Source: Pirellulaceae bacterium (lineage in GTDB: Bacteria > Planctomycetota > Planctomycetia > Pirellulales > Pirellulaceae). Taken from it: a DNA stretch of 64,000 nucleotides. Positions 23,630-32,409 of this stretch are shown piece after piece (the stretch's first letter is position 1; every line of letters begins with the position of its first letter). The stretch lies in NCBI GenBank assembly GCA_019636385.1, contig JAHBXT010000002.1:1302001-1366000 (forward strand), given 5' to 3'. The notes beneath the pieces are model-generated. The model was not told the origin of the DNA. It worked only from the letters and a program-made list of their open reading frames with translations, and did not search any database. The position numbers were made by a program, and so were the translations under genes.

Positions 23630-24523
23630 TCAATCGTTCGTGTTATCGCAGAAACCCGGCAGGAGCCATGCGAGACAAATTGCAGCGTTGTGAACTGCGG
23701 CGAAATTCTGAGAATATTTGCGATTACCAACCTCTTCGTTAAAAAATCCTACTCGATTGGCAATCCCCGCAATGAATAAAAATGGATTGTTGAGGCTAAG
23801 TCTCACGAGCCCGAGTGTCGTATCCATGGATAAGGTATATGATCCGCTCGCCACAACCGCGAATCGCTCTAATGCAGCACTATCCCATTTCTTGTATTCT
23901 TTGTTATTCGAAACATTCACTACTCCAACGGAAACGCTTGTGGGACTCGCAAAGAGCTTCGGAACTACCGCCGCACCGTTTCTCGCACTTAAAAACCTCA
24001 GCTCCGCATCGTTGATGCGTTCTTGATTAATTGAACCTATCAAAATCTCACCCGACGACGAGCCGATTATGCTATTCAGCTTATCGGAAATCGACGCTGT
24101 GGGAGAACCTTTGTCGTACTCTTTTGCGTCCGTGACAAAGACCTTGCAGCCAACGACAACACTTCCCGCAAAGTCTGCGTTAGGACTCGCTGCCGTACCA
24201 AAAGCAATTACTATACTTCCGGGATCTATATGTCGCTCTTTCAGAAGTTGAATTGCAGTAAGCTTTTCTGCGGTATACGAAGTGTCCCTACCTTCAGGAA
24301 TCAAATCCTCTATACACCACACATCGATTCTGGTGCTGTCGAACTGAAGCCGCAATCGGGGCTTCTCCTTAGTAGCCGCATGCGGTGGCGTATAATCTAG
24401 AACCTTAAAAACAAAGGGACAAGCAGAGAATTCAGGCTTTATGCTCCTGCAGTGCTGCAAGACAGCCATCAAAGGCGTAACCTCCCACCATTTGTTCGCA
24501 ATGACTACTACTGTCGCCTTCAA
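23630..24523 (-). CDS. Nucleoside-phosphorylase-fold protein, candidate effector
   Basis: This 297-residue protein has the order of PNP/UDP-phosphorylase superfamily enzymes: an N-terminal VVIANKWWEVTPLMAVL, SIVIAFGTAASP with SVVVGCKVFVTDAK (like GxAGGL...GDVVV), SYTLSMDTTLGLVRLSL, and IAGIANRVGF...KYSQNFAAVHNAAICLAWLL (like VRGISDY...W..YAA..AAA). The superfamily cleaves N-glycosidic bonds. In the Detocs phage-defence system a PNP-domain effector destroys ATP, so an ATP or nucleotide nucleosidase is a reasonable inference. It is the last gene of a four-gene operon and overlaps its neighbour by ATGA (24520-24523). Catalytic residues cannot be assigned by eye. Confidence 0.7.
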   Translation of the reverse strand: MKATVVVIANKWWEVTPLMAVLQHCRSIKPEFSACPFVFKVLDYTPPHAATKEKPRLRLQFDSTRIDVWCIEDLIPEGRDTSYTAEKLTAIQLLKERHIDPGSIVIAFGTAASPNADFAGSVVVGCKVFVTDAKEYDKGSPTASISDKLNSIIGSSSGEILIGSINQERINDAELRFLSARNGAAVVPKLFASPTSVSVGVVNVSNNKEYKKWDSAALERFAVVASGSYTLSMDTTLGLVRLSLNNPFLFIAGIANRVGFFNEEVGNRKYSQNFAAVHNAAICLAWLLPGFCDNTND

Positions 24524-25809
24524 TTTTTCTTCTTTCGGCTTGTCTTTGACGTTCGAGGGTTGATGTCATTGGTAGAGGAGGTCGTGGGAGTCGCTGCCTT
24601 TCTTTCAAAGACATCACGGAGTTGAGTAAGCAATTGTTCGAATAGACGCTTATCGTCTATGGTTGCTATGGGCAGGCCGCTATGCTCTGTGGTGGGTGCA
24701 CGTAATCGAAAAGAAGAGCAAACTCCCGGTTCAATTTCAACATTAACAAAGCGAGCGCCAATCCCCACCCACTCTGGAATTTGAGAGTCTGGCTTCATAA
24801 TGACTTCTAGTTCATCAAGAGTAATGTCCGGCTTTAGTCTAAGCTGAGACCGCAGGTCACCCTCCAACTGAAATAGAAGTCGCTCAATTACTTTGGAGGC
24901 TGGCTCATTGGCAAGCATGCCGCTAAGAAAGGCATACCAAAGCAAAATACGAGGCTCTGAGTTCGTCATGTCACCGAGGACATCAAAGTGCGTAAGAGGT
25001 GCAGATGACATTTTCGAAGCTACGGTAGCGGCCCAGAAGCAATCAACTGGATTGTCGAATCTTGTTGTGCGGATAAACCTCTCGAGCTCAACAACGAAAT
25101 CCTCACGACGGCCTCTTGGATTTACTAAAACACCAAACGCCCTGTCATCAAACAGTTTGCCTTGCGAGCCCTCAGAAATTGCAGCCGCAATCGCCTCCAC
25201 TGACATAGCCTTCTCTAAAGAAGCTGATTCTGCCATCAAAAAAAATGGCGACCAGATATTCTTCAGCGTATTTGAGTTCATTCGGCGCGGGTTTAACTGA
25301 AGAAGATGCTGAGTTCTTGACCATCTAGCAAGTAGGTTATTGAGGCAATACTCACCCAGAAGGAGTGCATTGGTTGCAGCGTAGCCAAACGTGCTCCTGA
25401 GAGATAACAAGTTAGGCGAAGCTTGTCCTTTGGCCATGCGCCATTCGTAAAATAGTTCACCGACCGTAAGGCAAAAGAGTCCTCGCAAGAAGCGTTGTGG
25501 AATTGCCGTTTGGCGAGTTCTTTCTAGCCTGTCGATTTGATCTCGCGAGAGGATGCGAATGTTTGATGAAAGTGGTGACCACTGAGGCAAGTAAGTACTC
25601 GACCAGGCAAAAAACTCTTGGATATTGGGAGTTTCAATTATTAAAGTATCAGGAAAAGATTGCGAGTTATCCACATCATGATAAATTGCGACGACTTCTT
25701 CGTGTGGTATTTCTTTGGCTGAATCGATAACTCGCCCGTGAGCAGCCGGAGAGAGTTGCCGCGAAAACAGTCTCAGCAATACGTTGCGCTCGCCACTAAC
25801 TATGATCAT
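24520..25809 (-). CDS. Unknown protein of the kinase-helicase operon
   Basis: I do not recognise this 429-residue protein. The first ~100 residues alternate strands and helices (IIVSGERNVLLRLFSRQL, VVAIYHDVDNSQSFPDTLIIETPNIQEFFAW), which might be a Rossmann-like or receiver-like domain. The middle ~250 residues are helical with many Leu and Trp (FLRGLFCLTVGELFYEWRMAKG, FGYAATNALLLGEYCLNNLLARW). The tail is Ser/Thr-rich and ends KTSRKKKN. No signal peptide or clear transmembrane helix is present. Its start shares one base with the helicase stop (TAATG at 25809) and its stop overlaps the PNP-like gene, so it must be made together with both. It may be a sensor or adaptor. Confidence 0.65.
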   Translation of the reverse strand: MIIVSGERNVLLRLFSRQLSPAAHGRVIDSAKEIPHEEVVAIYHDVDNSQSFPDTLIIETPNIQEFFAWSSTYLPQWSPLSSNIRILSRDQIDRLERTRQTAIPQRFLRGLFCLTVGELFYEWRMAKGQASPNLLSLRSTFGYAATNALLLGEYCLNNLLARWSRTQHLLQLNPRRMNSNTLKNIWSPFFLMAESASLEKAMSVEAIAAAISEGSQGKLFDDRAFGVLVNPRGRREDFVVELERFIRTTRFDNPVDCFWAATVASKMSSAPLTHFDVLGDMTNSEPRILLWYAFLSGMLANEPASKVIERLLFQLEGDLRSQLRLKPDITLDELEVIMKPDSQIPEWVGIGARFVNVEIEPGVCSSFRLRAPTTEHSGLPIATIDDKRLFEQLLTQLRDVFERKAATPTTSSTNDINPRTSKTSRKKKN

Positions 25810-26957
25810 TATTCGTCACCCCCAAAAGCCAGATTGATTGAGGGCAGAGTTTCTGGTGGCGAGACTGACAGAATGGCACTCTTCACGAATGGTGGTATGG
25901 GATCGCCATAGATCGCCAATGACGTCTTGGCACGAGTTGCAAGGGTGAAAATTAGGTTGCGCTGCAGGGGAAATCGCTTTAGAGAATCCATCATCGCACC
26001 GTGTACCGCTCGAAATTCAAGTCCTTTACAACCATGCATCGTGGTTAGACAAATTGGAATATTCATGTCAAACGTCGAGTAACCGTCAGCCGACGATTGT
26101 TTAACAACCATCCCTGCAAGCGCCGTCTTCGACAACGCGTCGCCCATGCGATCGACATCGGAGTTTCGAGGGCAAATTACTGCGAGCATTTCACCCGGAA
26201 ATGCTTTAGTTTGAATTTGAAGCTGTTTCACTATGGCTGCAACTTGCCCATCGAAATCTAATTCTTTCCATTCGAAAAAACTTGGTAAGCTATCCTCGGG
26301 ATATCTGCAGGTGGGAAGCGTCCTTTCGTAGGAAGCCATTCCTTTGCCAATTGAATCTGCTATTCGGCAAATCTGAACTCCGTTTCGATAGTGGTAACGA
26401 AGTCGATGGACTGCACATGCCGATTGCAAACTTGAAACGCCTGAACCGCCCGTGTAAAGCTGTTGCCTTGAATCCGCAACTGCAAAGATACGGTTCGATA
26501 AGCTCCGAAACACATCGATTTCTTCGGGTAGAAAGTCTTGTGCCTCATCCAGGAATATCGCATCATAAGGTGGATAATCCAGGCTTGCTCGTAGTGCGCG
26601 TGCTCTCTCAACGAGTTCTCGCCTAACTTGATCGAAAGGGACATCGACGTCCGGGGCTGCGTGCCCATACTCTCTAAGAAGATCGTAAAAGCATCTCGAA
26701 CTTGTCTTTAGCTTATCGACGTCAAAATTGTATTGATCGGACCCGCGAGCAAGAAACTCACGCAGCGTTCTTCCAAGCACTACGACGAGAATGTTGGGCG
26801 TGACTTTTGAGACGTAGTTGGCTCGCAACAGCAGTAGATTTGTCTTCCCACTACCGGGAGGTCCAAGTATCAAATGATCTTGGTCAAGCGGTAAGTTGAG
26901 AATTCCTCCTTGCTCGGCATCTAGCTTCGTCAAATTGAGCCACCATTCATTGTTCAT
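25809..26957 (-). CDS. SF1 UvrD/Rep-like helicase or ATPase
   Basis: The 382-residue protein carries Walker A GPPGSGKT at 32-39, Walker B IFLDEAQD around 134-141, motif III VADSRQQLY near 160-168, motif V TMHGCKGLEF at 306-315 and motif VI LATRAKTSLAIYG at 339-351. This is the UvrD/PcrA set, but at 382 residues it lacks most of the 1B and 2B subdomains, so it may act as an ATPase sensor or translocase more than a processive helicase. Several defence systems use such compact helicases beside an effector. The start lies 11 bases inside the kinase gene, and the stop abuts the next start, indicating one transcript. Confidence 0.88.
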   Translation of the reverse strand: MNNEWWLNLTKLDAEQGGILNLPLDQDHLILGPPGSGKTNLLLLRANYVSKVTPNILVVVLGRTLREFLARGSDQYNFDVDKLKTSSRCFYDLLREYGHAAPDVDVPFDQVRRELVERARALRASLDYPPYDAIFLDEAQDFLPEEIDVFRSLSNRIFAVADSRQQLYTGGSGVSSLQSACAVHRLRYHYRNGVQICRIADSIGKGMASYERTLPTCRYPEDSLPSFFEWKELDFDGQVAAIVKQLQIQTKAFPGEMLAVICPRNSDVDRMGDALSKTALAGMVVKQSSADGYSTFDMNIPICLTTMHGCKGLEFRAVHGAMMDSLKRFPLQRNLIFTLATRAKTSLAIYGDPIPPFVKSAILSVSPPETLPSINLAFGGDE

Positions 26958-28296
26958 TGGCTTGCCTTAATATTTGCATTAAGTCCCTCGCTAATTCTTC
27001 ACGAACAGAAATCGAGAATTGCTCAAGAACGAAAACGCCCTCGTAGAATGTTCTAAATGCCTGCTCGTCAATATGAGGTGGAAGTTGACCGAGTGAGGTA
27101 GACATAGAGCAAGTACAAGACCGTGAACTAGCGTCAGTGATTTCTGTCGAGATTACGGAACACACAGAGCTAGGAAGCCGAGGGGCTCCATACTCAATTT
27201 CGACCACCAAAATCGACCTTGTCTCCGATTCTAAGTCTTCACGTCTTGCGATTGTATAGTTTGGAAACACTAGCTCTTTTCCCGACATGAAGGACCGGAT
27301 CGCTAGCTCGACTTCATGTGCAATCTCTGTGAATGTCCGTTTGAGACGATGTTTAGACTCGGCTCCTTCTGGGAAGTTCAATGTTCTGGCTTCTGTTCTG
27401 TGCAAAGTTCCTAAAAGCTCTTCTAGTTGCGACAGTTGATCGCCAATAGACGGAGTGTTTAGGAATCGCTCCCAGCTGACAAGAGAAAGTCGTTTAATTG
27501 GGTCCTTGTGCATGCAATCCAGAGAAAGCTTAACGAGATCTGTCGGCGCATCGGCAGAGTCAATGCTTGGTGGGACTTCACGAATCGCTCTTAGCAATGC
27601 ATCGCCCTGAAGTTCCGCAAATGGTGCCTTCCAAGTCAGCATCTCATACAGCGTTGCGCCTAGTTGGTAAAAAGTTACAGCAAGCCAGCCTTGTTCATCT
27701 AATTGCACCATGTTGTCCAACAGTTCGGGAGGAGCGTATTCTTTGGTGCCTCTGATGTGAACAGAAAGTTGATCCGTAATTGTCGCGCCAGTTACAGGTC
27801 GAACCAGACCTAGATCCAGGAGCGTAACGTGAAAATCTTCCATTCGGACGGCAACATTGGCGGGCTTGATGTCTCGATGAACCTGTTGCATGTCCGCATG
27901 CATGAAGAGTGCAGCCTTAGCGATCTGCTGAATAACTGCACGAATTTTCTCGCGTGGCAAATCTTGAACAACCTCTTCTAGGGTTGGTGCTGCAACGAAC
28001 TCCATCGTCAAATAGTGATAGCCTCGGTGCACACCAGCACAGTAAGTCCTTACAAGATTTGGGTGAACCAAGTGACTTTTTTCGACCTGCCGATCAATCC
28101 GCTCCTTCTCGGCATTCGATTTCTGAAACAGCTCTTGCGCGTAGATTTTGATCGCAGCTTGATTGCCGCCATTTGTACCAATCAGAACTACGCTTGTACC
28201 GCCCTTAGCATGTAGCCCCTCGATGGTGAAACCGTCTAGTTTTTCGCCTTGGAAATCCTTCGCAATTCGTTGTGCTAGATCATCCGTCATTAACAT
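26947..28296 (-). CDS. Ser/Thr protein kinase, first gene of the operon
   Basis: The 449-residue protein has a complete Hanks-type kinase domain: glycine loop HAKGGTSVV near 30-37, catalytic Lys50 in AAIKIY, the HRD loop VHRDIKPANV (Asp142), DLG at 161-163 replacing DFG, and GTKEYAPPEL as the activation/APE segment. The C-terminal ~170 residues (EELLGTLHRTEARTLNFPE, FTEIAHEVELAIRSF, REELARDLMQIL) have no membrane helix or PASTA repeats, unlike sensory Pkn kinases, so it is cytoplasmic. Kinases head several defence operons. It probably phosphorylates a partner encoded here, but the target is unknown. It is followed by three overlapping genes. Upstream is the hairpin-rich intergenic region. Confidence 0.88.
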   Translation of the reverse strand: MLMTDDLAQRIAKDFQGEKLDGFTIEGLHAKGGTSVVLIGTNGGNQAAIKIYAQELFQKSNAEKERIDRQVEKSHLVHPNLVRTYCAGVHRGYHYLTMEFVAAPTLEEVVQDLPREKIRAVIQQIAKAALFMHADMQQVHRDIKPANVAVRMEDFHVTLLDLGLVRPVTGATITDQLSVHIRGTKEYAPPELLDNMVQLDEQGWLAVTFYQLGATLYEMLTWKAPFAELQGDALLRAIREVPPSIDSADAPTDLVKLSLDCMHKDPIKRLSLVSWERFLNTPSIGDQLSQLEELLGTLHRTEARTLNFPEGAESKHRLKRTFTEIAHEVELAIRSFMSGKELVFPNYTIARREDLESETRSILVVEIEYGAPRLPSSVCSVISTEITDASSRSCTCSMSTSLGQLPPHIDEQAFRTFYEGVFVLEQFSISVREELARDLMQILRQANEQ

Positions 28297-28696
28297 CTGT
28301 GTCTACCGAACTGCGTTTCTAGTGCTTGCACTGACCATTTGCCCATAAACCTTCCAATTATTGTATCGCCTGAATGCTTCCGCCATCTGCCAAGCACAAT
28401 GAGAACTAGCTTTCGATGGTCGCCAGAGGGGCATTAGAGTCATAGACTGCGAATCACGCAACAAAGGTTCGAAACCGTTCTCGCCCGGACTTCGAACGAG
28501 AACTCTTTGTTAACTCTGGAGGCCCCCGAAAAGAGAGAGTCAGAGAGTTCGAGTCCGATTTTTCGCACCGGCGGGTGCAACCTTGAAGGTTGCGTTCGAG
28601 AGTCGGAAATCTCTTTGCAAACAGAGAGCGCGGCGGTTTGGGCCGGCGAACCGCGAAAAGCGTAGGAAACCCGCGAATAAGTGGGTAGAAACGAAA

Positions 28697-28731
28697 AACG
28701 CCCGGCGATCGATCTCTCGACGCCGGGCGTT
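28697..28731 (-). terminator. Strong intrinsic terminator (minus strand)
   Basis: An 11-bp perfect stem AACGCCCGGCG (28697-28707) / CGCCGGGCGTT (28721-28731) has a 13-base loop. On the minus strand the stem ends in TTTTTCG, a good terminator. On the plus strand TTAAGTCTTTT follows, so weaker reverse activity is possible. It could end a minus-strand transcript coming from the RND operon or from a hairpin-rich RNA at 28740-28960. Confidence 0.65.
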
Positions 28732-28809
28732 AAGTCTTTTGGTCGCCAAAGTTAGAACTTTGACGAAAGCTCCCCGTGCGCAACCCTCTTCGTAACAATA
28801 CTCTCTGCG

Positions 28810-28856
28810 CTCGAAATTCGTAAAGCCTTGCAACGCAAGGATTTACGAAGTTCGAG
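28810..28856. repeat. Long hairpin with symmetric G-A mismatches
   Basis: The arms pair as CTCGAA, TTCGTAAA and CCTTGC with GCAAGG, TTTACGAA and TTCGAG: 20 base pairs interrupted only by an A-G and a G-A mismatch, with a three-base AAC loop. Such regularity is unlikely by chance and marks either a structured RNA or a palindromic mobile repeat. Confidence 0.6.
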
Positions 28857-29146
28857 ACCCGTTCGGTTATGTTGTGGGTGAAACGCCTTCGAACCTCCGC
28901 AGTTATCAAAAACCCACCATTGATGGGATTTCACATGCCGGCGAGTCTAAACCTTCCGCGCGGCGGAAGCAATTCCTATTTTATCATTAACACATCCATT
29001 ACACCCACAAAACCCGCTGATCAGGTGGCGCAGTTCATTATGTTCAGGAATCCCCCCAGGATGATCGCGATGTTAGAGTTTTTAATGTCTGGGAGCGTGC
29101 AAGTCAGCACGCTGCCGCAGCGCAAAAGCTATTAATTACGGTTAGG

Positions 29147-32100
29147 TTAGGGCGTGTGCCTGTCTGGATTGGGCGCGGCTGATGGCAGAAGTTCATCTGT
29201 TTTTCGGAAATCGGATTCAGCATGACTTTCAGTCGGTTTTCGCCATTCACTCAAATGCTGCATGACAACGTAGAAGAGAGGTACGAAGAAAACGGCCAAA
29301 ATCGTAGAAGTTAGCATTCCGCCGACCACCGCCGTTCCCAAGGACTGCTGGCTGGCGGCGCCGGCTCCTTGGGCTCTGACCAGCGGCATCACACCGAGAA
29401 TAAATGCGAATGAGGTCATCAAGATCGGACGGAAACGCAGACGAGAGGCCTCGATTGCCGCTTCCCGAATACTTCGACCGTGCATTCGCAATTCTCGTGC
29501 GAACTCGACGATGAGAATCGCATTCTTGCTGGCTAGCGCAATAATCAAGACCGTTCCTATCTGGGTGTACACATTGTTGTCCATCCCACGAAACGAAACT
29601 GCGGCCACGATACCAAGCATTCCAATCGGAACAACGAGAATCACGGCAAAGGGGAGAATCCAGCTCTCGTATTGGGCGGCGAGGACGAGGTAAACGAGCA
29701 ACACGGCAAGGGCGAACACTGCGAACGCTTGCCCGCCTACCAGTTTTTCCTGATAGGCCATTCCCGTCCAGTCGAATCCCATCGTGTTTGGAAGCACATC
29801 ACGGGCAACCTTCTCCATCGCCTGAAGCGCTTCGCCGGAACTTCGTCCCGGAGCCGACGATCCGATAATCGAAGCGGTCGGATAAAGATTGTACCTGTTA
29901 ATCACTTGTGGCCCAAAGGCTTCGTCGATGGTAAGCACTGATCCAATCGGAATCATTTGCCCGTTGGCGTTACGCACGCGCAGGCGATATATGTCGTCAG
30001 CCGAATTGCGGAATTGCGGCTCAGCTTGAAGACGGACCTGATAGGTGCGACCAAACTTGTTAAAATCGTTGGCATAAAACGATCCGAGATTTGCCTGCAG
30101 GGTGCTGAATACGTCATCGAGGTCCAAGTCCAGCTTTTGTGCTTTTACCCGATCCACATCAGCGAACAATTGTGGGACACCCGCACGAAACGTCGTCTGC
30201 ATGGGTCCGAGCTCGGGCCGACTTTGTGCGGTCTGGATAATCTCTTGAAGTCGTTGGAACAATTCTTCTCGGCCCACGCCGGCGCGGTCTTCGATCTGGA
30301 TCTGAAAACCGCCTGAACTCCCCAGCCCTCGGATTGCAGGTGGGACGATCGGGAAAACCACGGCCTCGTGAAGTTGTCCCATCTCCTGTCGCAGCCTGGC
30401 GACAATCGCCTCTTGCTTGAGTTTCGAGTCATGACGTTCGCCCCAGTCCTTGAAAACGGCGAAGGCCGTCGCGGCATTAGGGGCGGTCGTACCATCCAGA
30501 ATCGAAAGCCCGCCGAGAACGAGCCAATTGTCAATCGCCGGCTCATTCGCAAACACTTTGTCCAGCTTGTCCACTACCGCCCTGGTCCGTTCCTGCGATG
30601 CACCGTCGGGCAGTTGAACGCTCACTAAAACATATCCCTGGTCCTCTGTCGGTAGGAATCCGGTTGGCAGAGAGAAATACCACCAGCCGGTGCCAGCTAT
30701 CAGCCCGAAAAACAGTAGCATCCCTAAGAAGGCCACCCGCAGGAACTGGCCAAGAAAAAACACATAGAGGCGCTCCACCCAGCCATAGACTCGATTGAAT
30801 GCCCGAACGAAAAGATTGCGTTTTTCTGGCAACGGACGCAGATAGGTCGCACACTGCACCGGCTTCAGCGTCAAGGCGTTAATCGCGCTGAGGATGGCAG
30901 TCGCAGCAATTGTTAGTGCGAACTGTCGGTAGAGTTGCCCGGTAATGCCGCCGAGAAAGGCAGCAGGAAGAAATACGGCCGTAAGAACTAGCGTGATGCT
31001 AATGACCGGCCCCGTCATTTCTTCCATCGCCTTGATAGCAGCGTCGCGCGGCTTGAGCCCTCGCTCGACATGGTGCGCCGCGTTCTCCACGATGACAATG
31101 GCGTCATCGACGACGATCCCAATCGCCAGCACCAAGCCGAACAAGGTTAGGAAGTTGATCGTGAAGCCCAAAAGCGGCATAACAGCGAACGCGCCGACGA
31201 TCGTCACCGGAACGGTTGTGGCGGGTACCAGCACTGCACGCCAGTCGTGCAAAAAGACGAGGATTACCAGTAGGACGAGGACGCCAGCTTCGATCAAGGT
31301 ATGGTACACTCCCTCGACGCCCGCCTCGACAAACTTGGTAGTATCGAAGGGAATGTTGTAGTCCAAACCAACTGGAAAATCCTGCTTGAGTCGCTCGATG
31401 GACTCGCGAACATTCTCCGCTACTTCCAGAGCATTCGCGCCGGGTAACTGGTAAATAAGAATACTCACGGCCGGGGTGCCGGATCGGACACTAAAGGAAT
31501 CGTACGATTGGCTTCCCAGTTCGACGCGGGCGATGTCGCGGAGGTATGTAACTCGTCCTTGCTGCTTCTTGACGACAATCTCTTCAAATTGTTCAGCATC
31601 GCTGAGCCGGCCGATCGCTGTCACGGGGAGCTGAAGCAACTGATTTTCCGGTGCGGGAGCCTGCCCAATCTGGCCAGCAGCCACCTGGACGTTCTGGTCG
31701 CGCAAAGCGGAGATCACGTCCTGAGTAGTTAAATTGCGTGCGCTGAGTCTCTCGGGATCGAGCCAGACCCGCATGCTATAGTCCGTTCCCCCTCGAACAA
31801 CCACATCACCTACTCCTGAAACACGGCTCAGCTCATCGCGCAAACGCAGGGTCGAATAGTTCGCCATGAAAAGGCTGTCGAATGTCTCGTCTGGAGAAAC
31901 AAGCGAGATTACTAGGATGATGTCGGTTGATTGTTTCTTGACAGAGATACCCTGGCGGCGTACTTCCTCCGGTAGAAGTGGCTCGGCGATCGCGACGCGG
32001 TTTTGAACCAGTACTTGGGCGGTGTCAAGGTCGACGCCGATGTCAAACGTGACAGTTAGCGCGTAAGAACCGTCTGCCGAGCAGTTGGACGACATGTACA

Positions 32101-32329
32101 ACATACCTTCAACACCGTTGACCTGCTGCTCGATAGGTGCGGCGACGGTTTCCGCGACGACACGGGCGTTGGCCCCTGGATACACAGTTGTGACCTGCAC
32201 GGTCGGTGGAGTGATCTTGGGATACTGTTCCACCGGCAGGTTGAACATCGCAACGACGCCAAGGATTACCATAATGATGGCAATGACATTCGCGAAAACG
32301 GGGCGGTCGATGAAGAATTTGGACAGCAT
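29147..32329 (-). CDS. RND efflux transporter (HAE1/AcrB type), system 1
   Basis: The 1060-residue inner-membrane proton antiporter has MLSKFFIDRPVFANVIAIIMVILGVVAM as TM1, the paired Asp of the proton relay in GIVVDDAIVIVENA near residue 405, the AALxGGI-type TM6 motif (LPAAFLGGITGQLYRQFALTI), and a second half beginning with FLPTEDQGY. It exports hydrophobic or amphiphilic compounds through the adaptor gene upstream and the outer-membrane factor encoded divergently at 34691. The C-terminal ~25 residues are polar. The gap to the adaptor gene is 80 bases on the same strand, so TetR, adaptor and pump form one operon. Confidence 0.95.
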   Translation of the reverse strand: MLSKFFIDRPVFANVIAIIMVILGVVAMFNLPVEQYPKITPPTVQVTTVYPGANARVVAETVAAPIEQQVNGVEGMLYMSSNCSADGSYALTVTFDIGVDLDTAQVLVQNRVAIAEPLLPEEVRRQGISVKKQSTDIILVISLVSPDETFDSLFMANYSTLRLRDELSRVSGVGDVVVRGGTDYSMRVWLDPERLSARNLTTQDVISALRDQNVQVAAGQIGQAPAPENQLLQLPVTAIGRLSDAEQFEEIVVKKQQGRVTYLRDIARVELGSQSYDSFSVRSGTPAVSILIYQLPGANALEVAENVRESIERLKQDFPVGLDYNIPFDTTKFVEAGVEGVYHTLIEAGVLVLLVILVFLHDWRAVLVPATTVPVTIVGAFAVMPLLGFTINFLTLFGLVLAIGIVVDDAIVIVENAAHHVERGLKPRDAAIKAMEEMTGPVISITLVLTAVFLPAAFLGGITGQLYRQFALTIAATAILSAINALTLKPVQCATYLRPLPEKRNLFVRAFNRVYGWVERLYVFFLGQFLRVAFLGMLLFFGLIAGTGWWYFSLPTGFLPTEDQGYVLVSVQLPDGASQERTRAVVDKLDKVFANEPAIDNWLVLGGLSILDGTTAPNAATAFAVFKDWGERHDSKLKQEAIVARLRQEMGQLHEAVVFPIVPPAIRGLGSSGGFQIQIEDRAGVGREELFQRLQEIIQTAQSRPELGPMQTTFRAGVPQLFADVDRVKAQKLDLDLDDVFSTLQANLGSFYANDFNKFGRTYQVRLQAEPQFRNSADDIYRLRVRNANGQMIPIGSVLTIDEAFGPQVINRYNLYPTASIIGSSAPGRSSGEALQAMEKVARDVLPNTMGFDWTGMAYQEKLVGGQAFAVFALAVLLVYLVLAAQYESWILPFAVILVVPIGMLGIVAAVSFRGMDNNVYTQIGTVLIIALASKNAILIVEFARELRMHGRSIREAAIEASRLRFRPILMTSFAFILGVMPLVRAQGAGAASQQSLGTAVVGGMLTSTILAVFFVPLFYVVMQHLSEWRKPTESHAESDFRKTDELLPSAAPNPDRHTP

Positions 32330-32409
32330 AGGTTTACCTTAGAATTCTATTGCATCCACAAAGCGGAACGCTGTAAGCCAAGTTCGAAGGCGCAAAGCGA
32401 GGACTTGGG

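Larger units (their letters stand above)
28297..29146. other. Hairpin-rich gene-free region
   Basis: There are 850 bp with no gene. From about 28540 to 28960 strong hairpins follow one another: GCACC/GGTGC (28565-28578), AACC/GGTT (28579-28591), GCGGTT/AACCGC (28633-28654), the 11-bp stem at 28697-28731, CAAAGTT/AACTTTG near 28747-28762, and the 47-base hairpin at 28810-28856. Short open frames here translate to low-quality peptides (for example NRTRTL) that are likely artefacts. The region may encode one or more structured RNAs or be a nest of palindromic repeats. Confidence 0.5.

Noticed and set aside
28420..28530. A tRNA or tRNA fragment suggested by GGTTCGAAACC near 28470
   Set aside because: No complete cloverleaf or acceptor stem could be built. 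Only a T-arm-like segment is present.
28540..28934. Overlapping ORFs in the hairpin region (97 and 60 residues on the minus strand)
   Set aside because: They have no ribosome-binding site, no coding-like composition and cross several strong hairpins. They look like translation of repeats.
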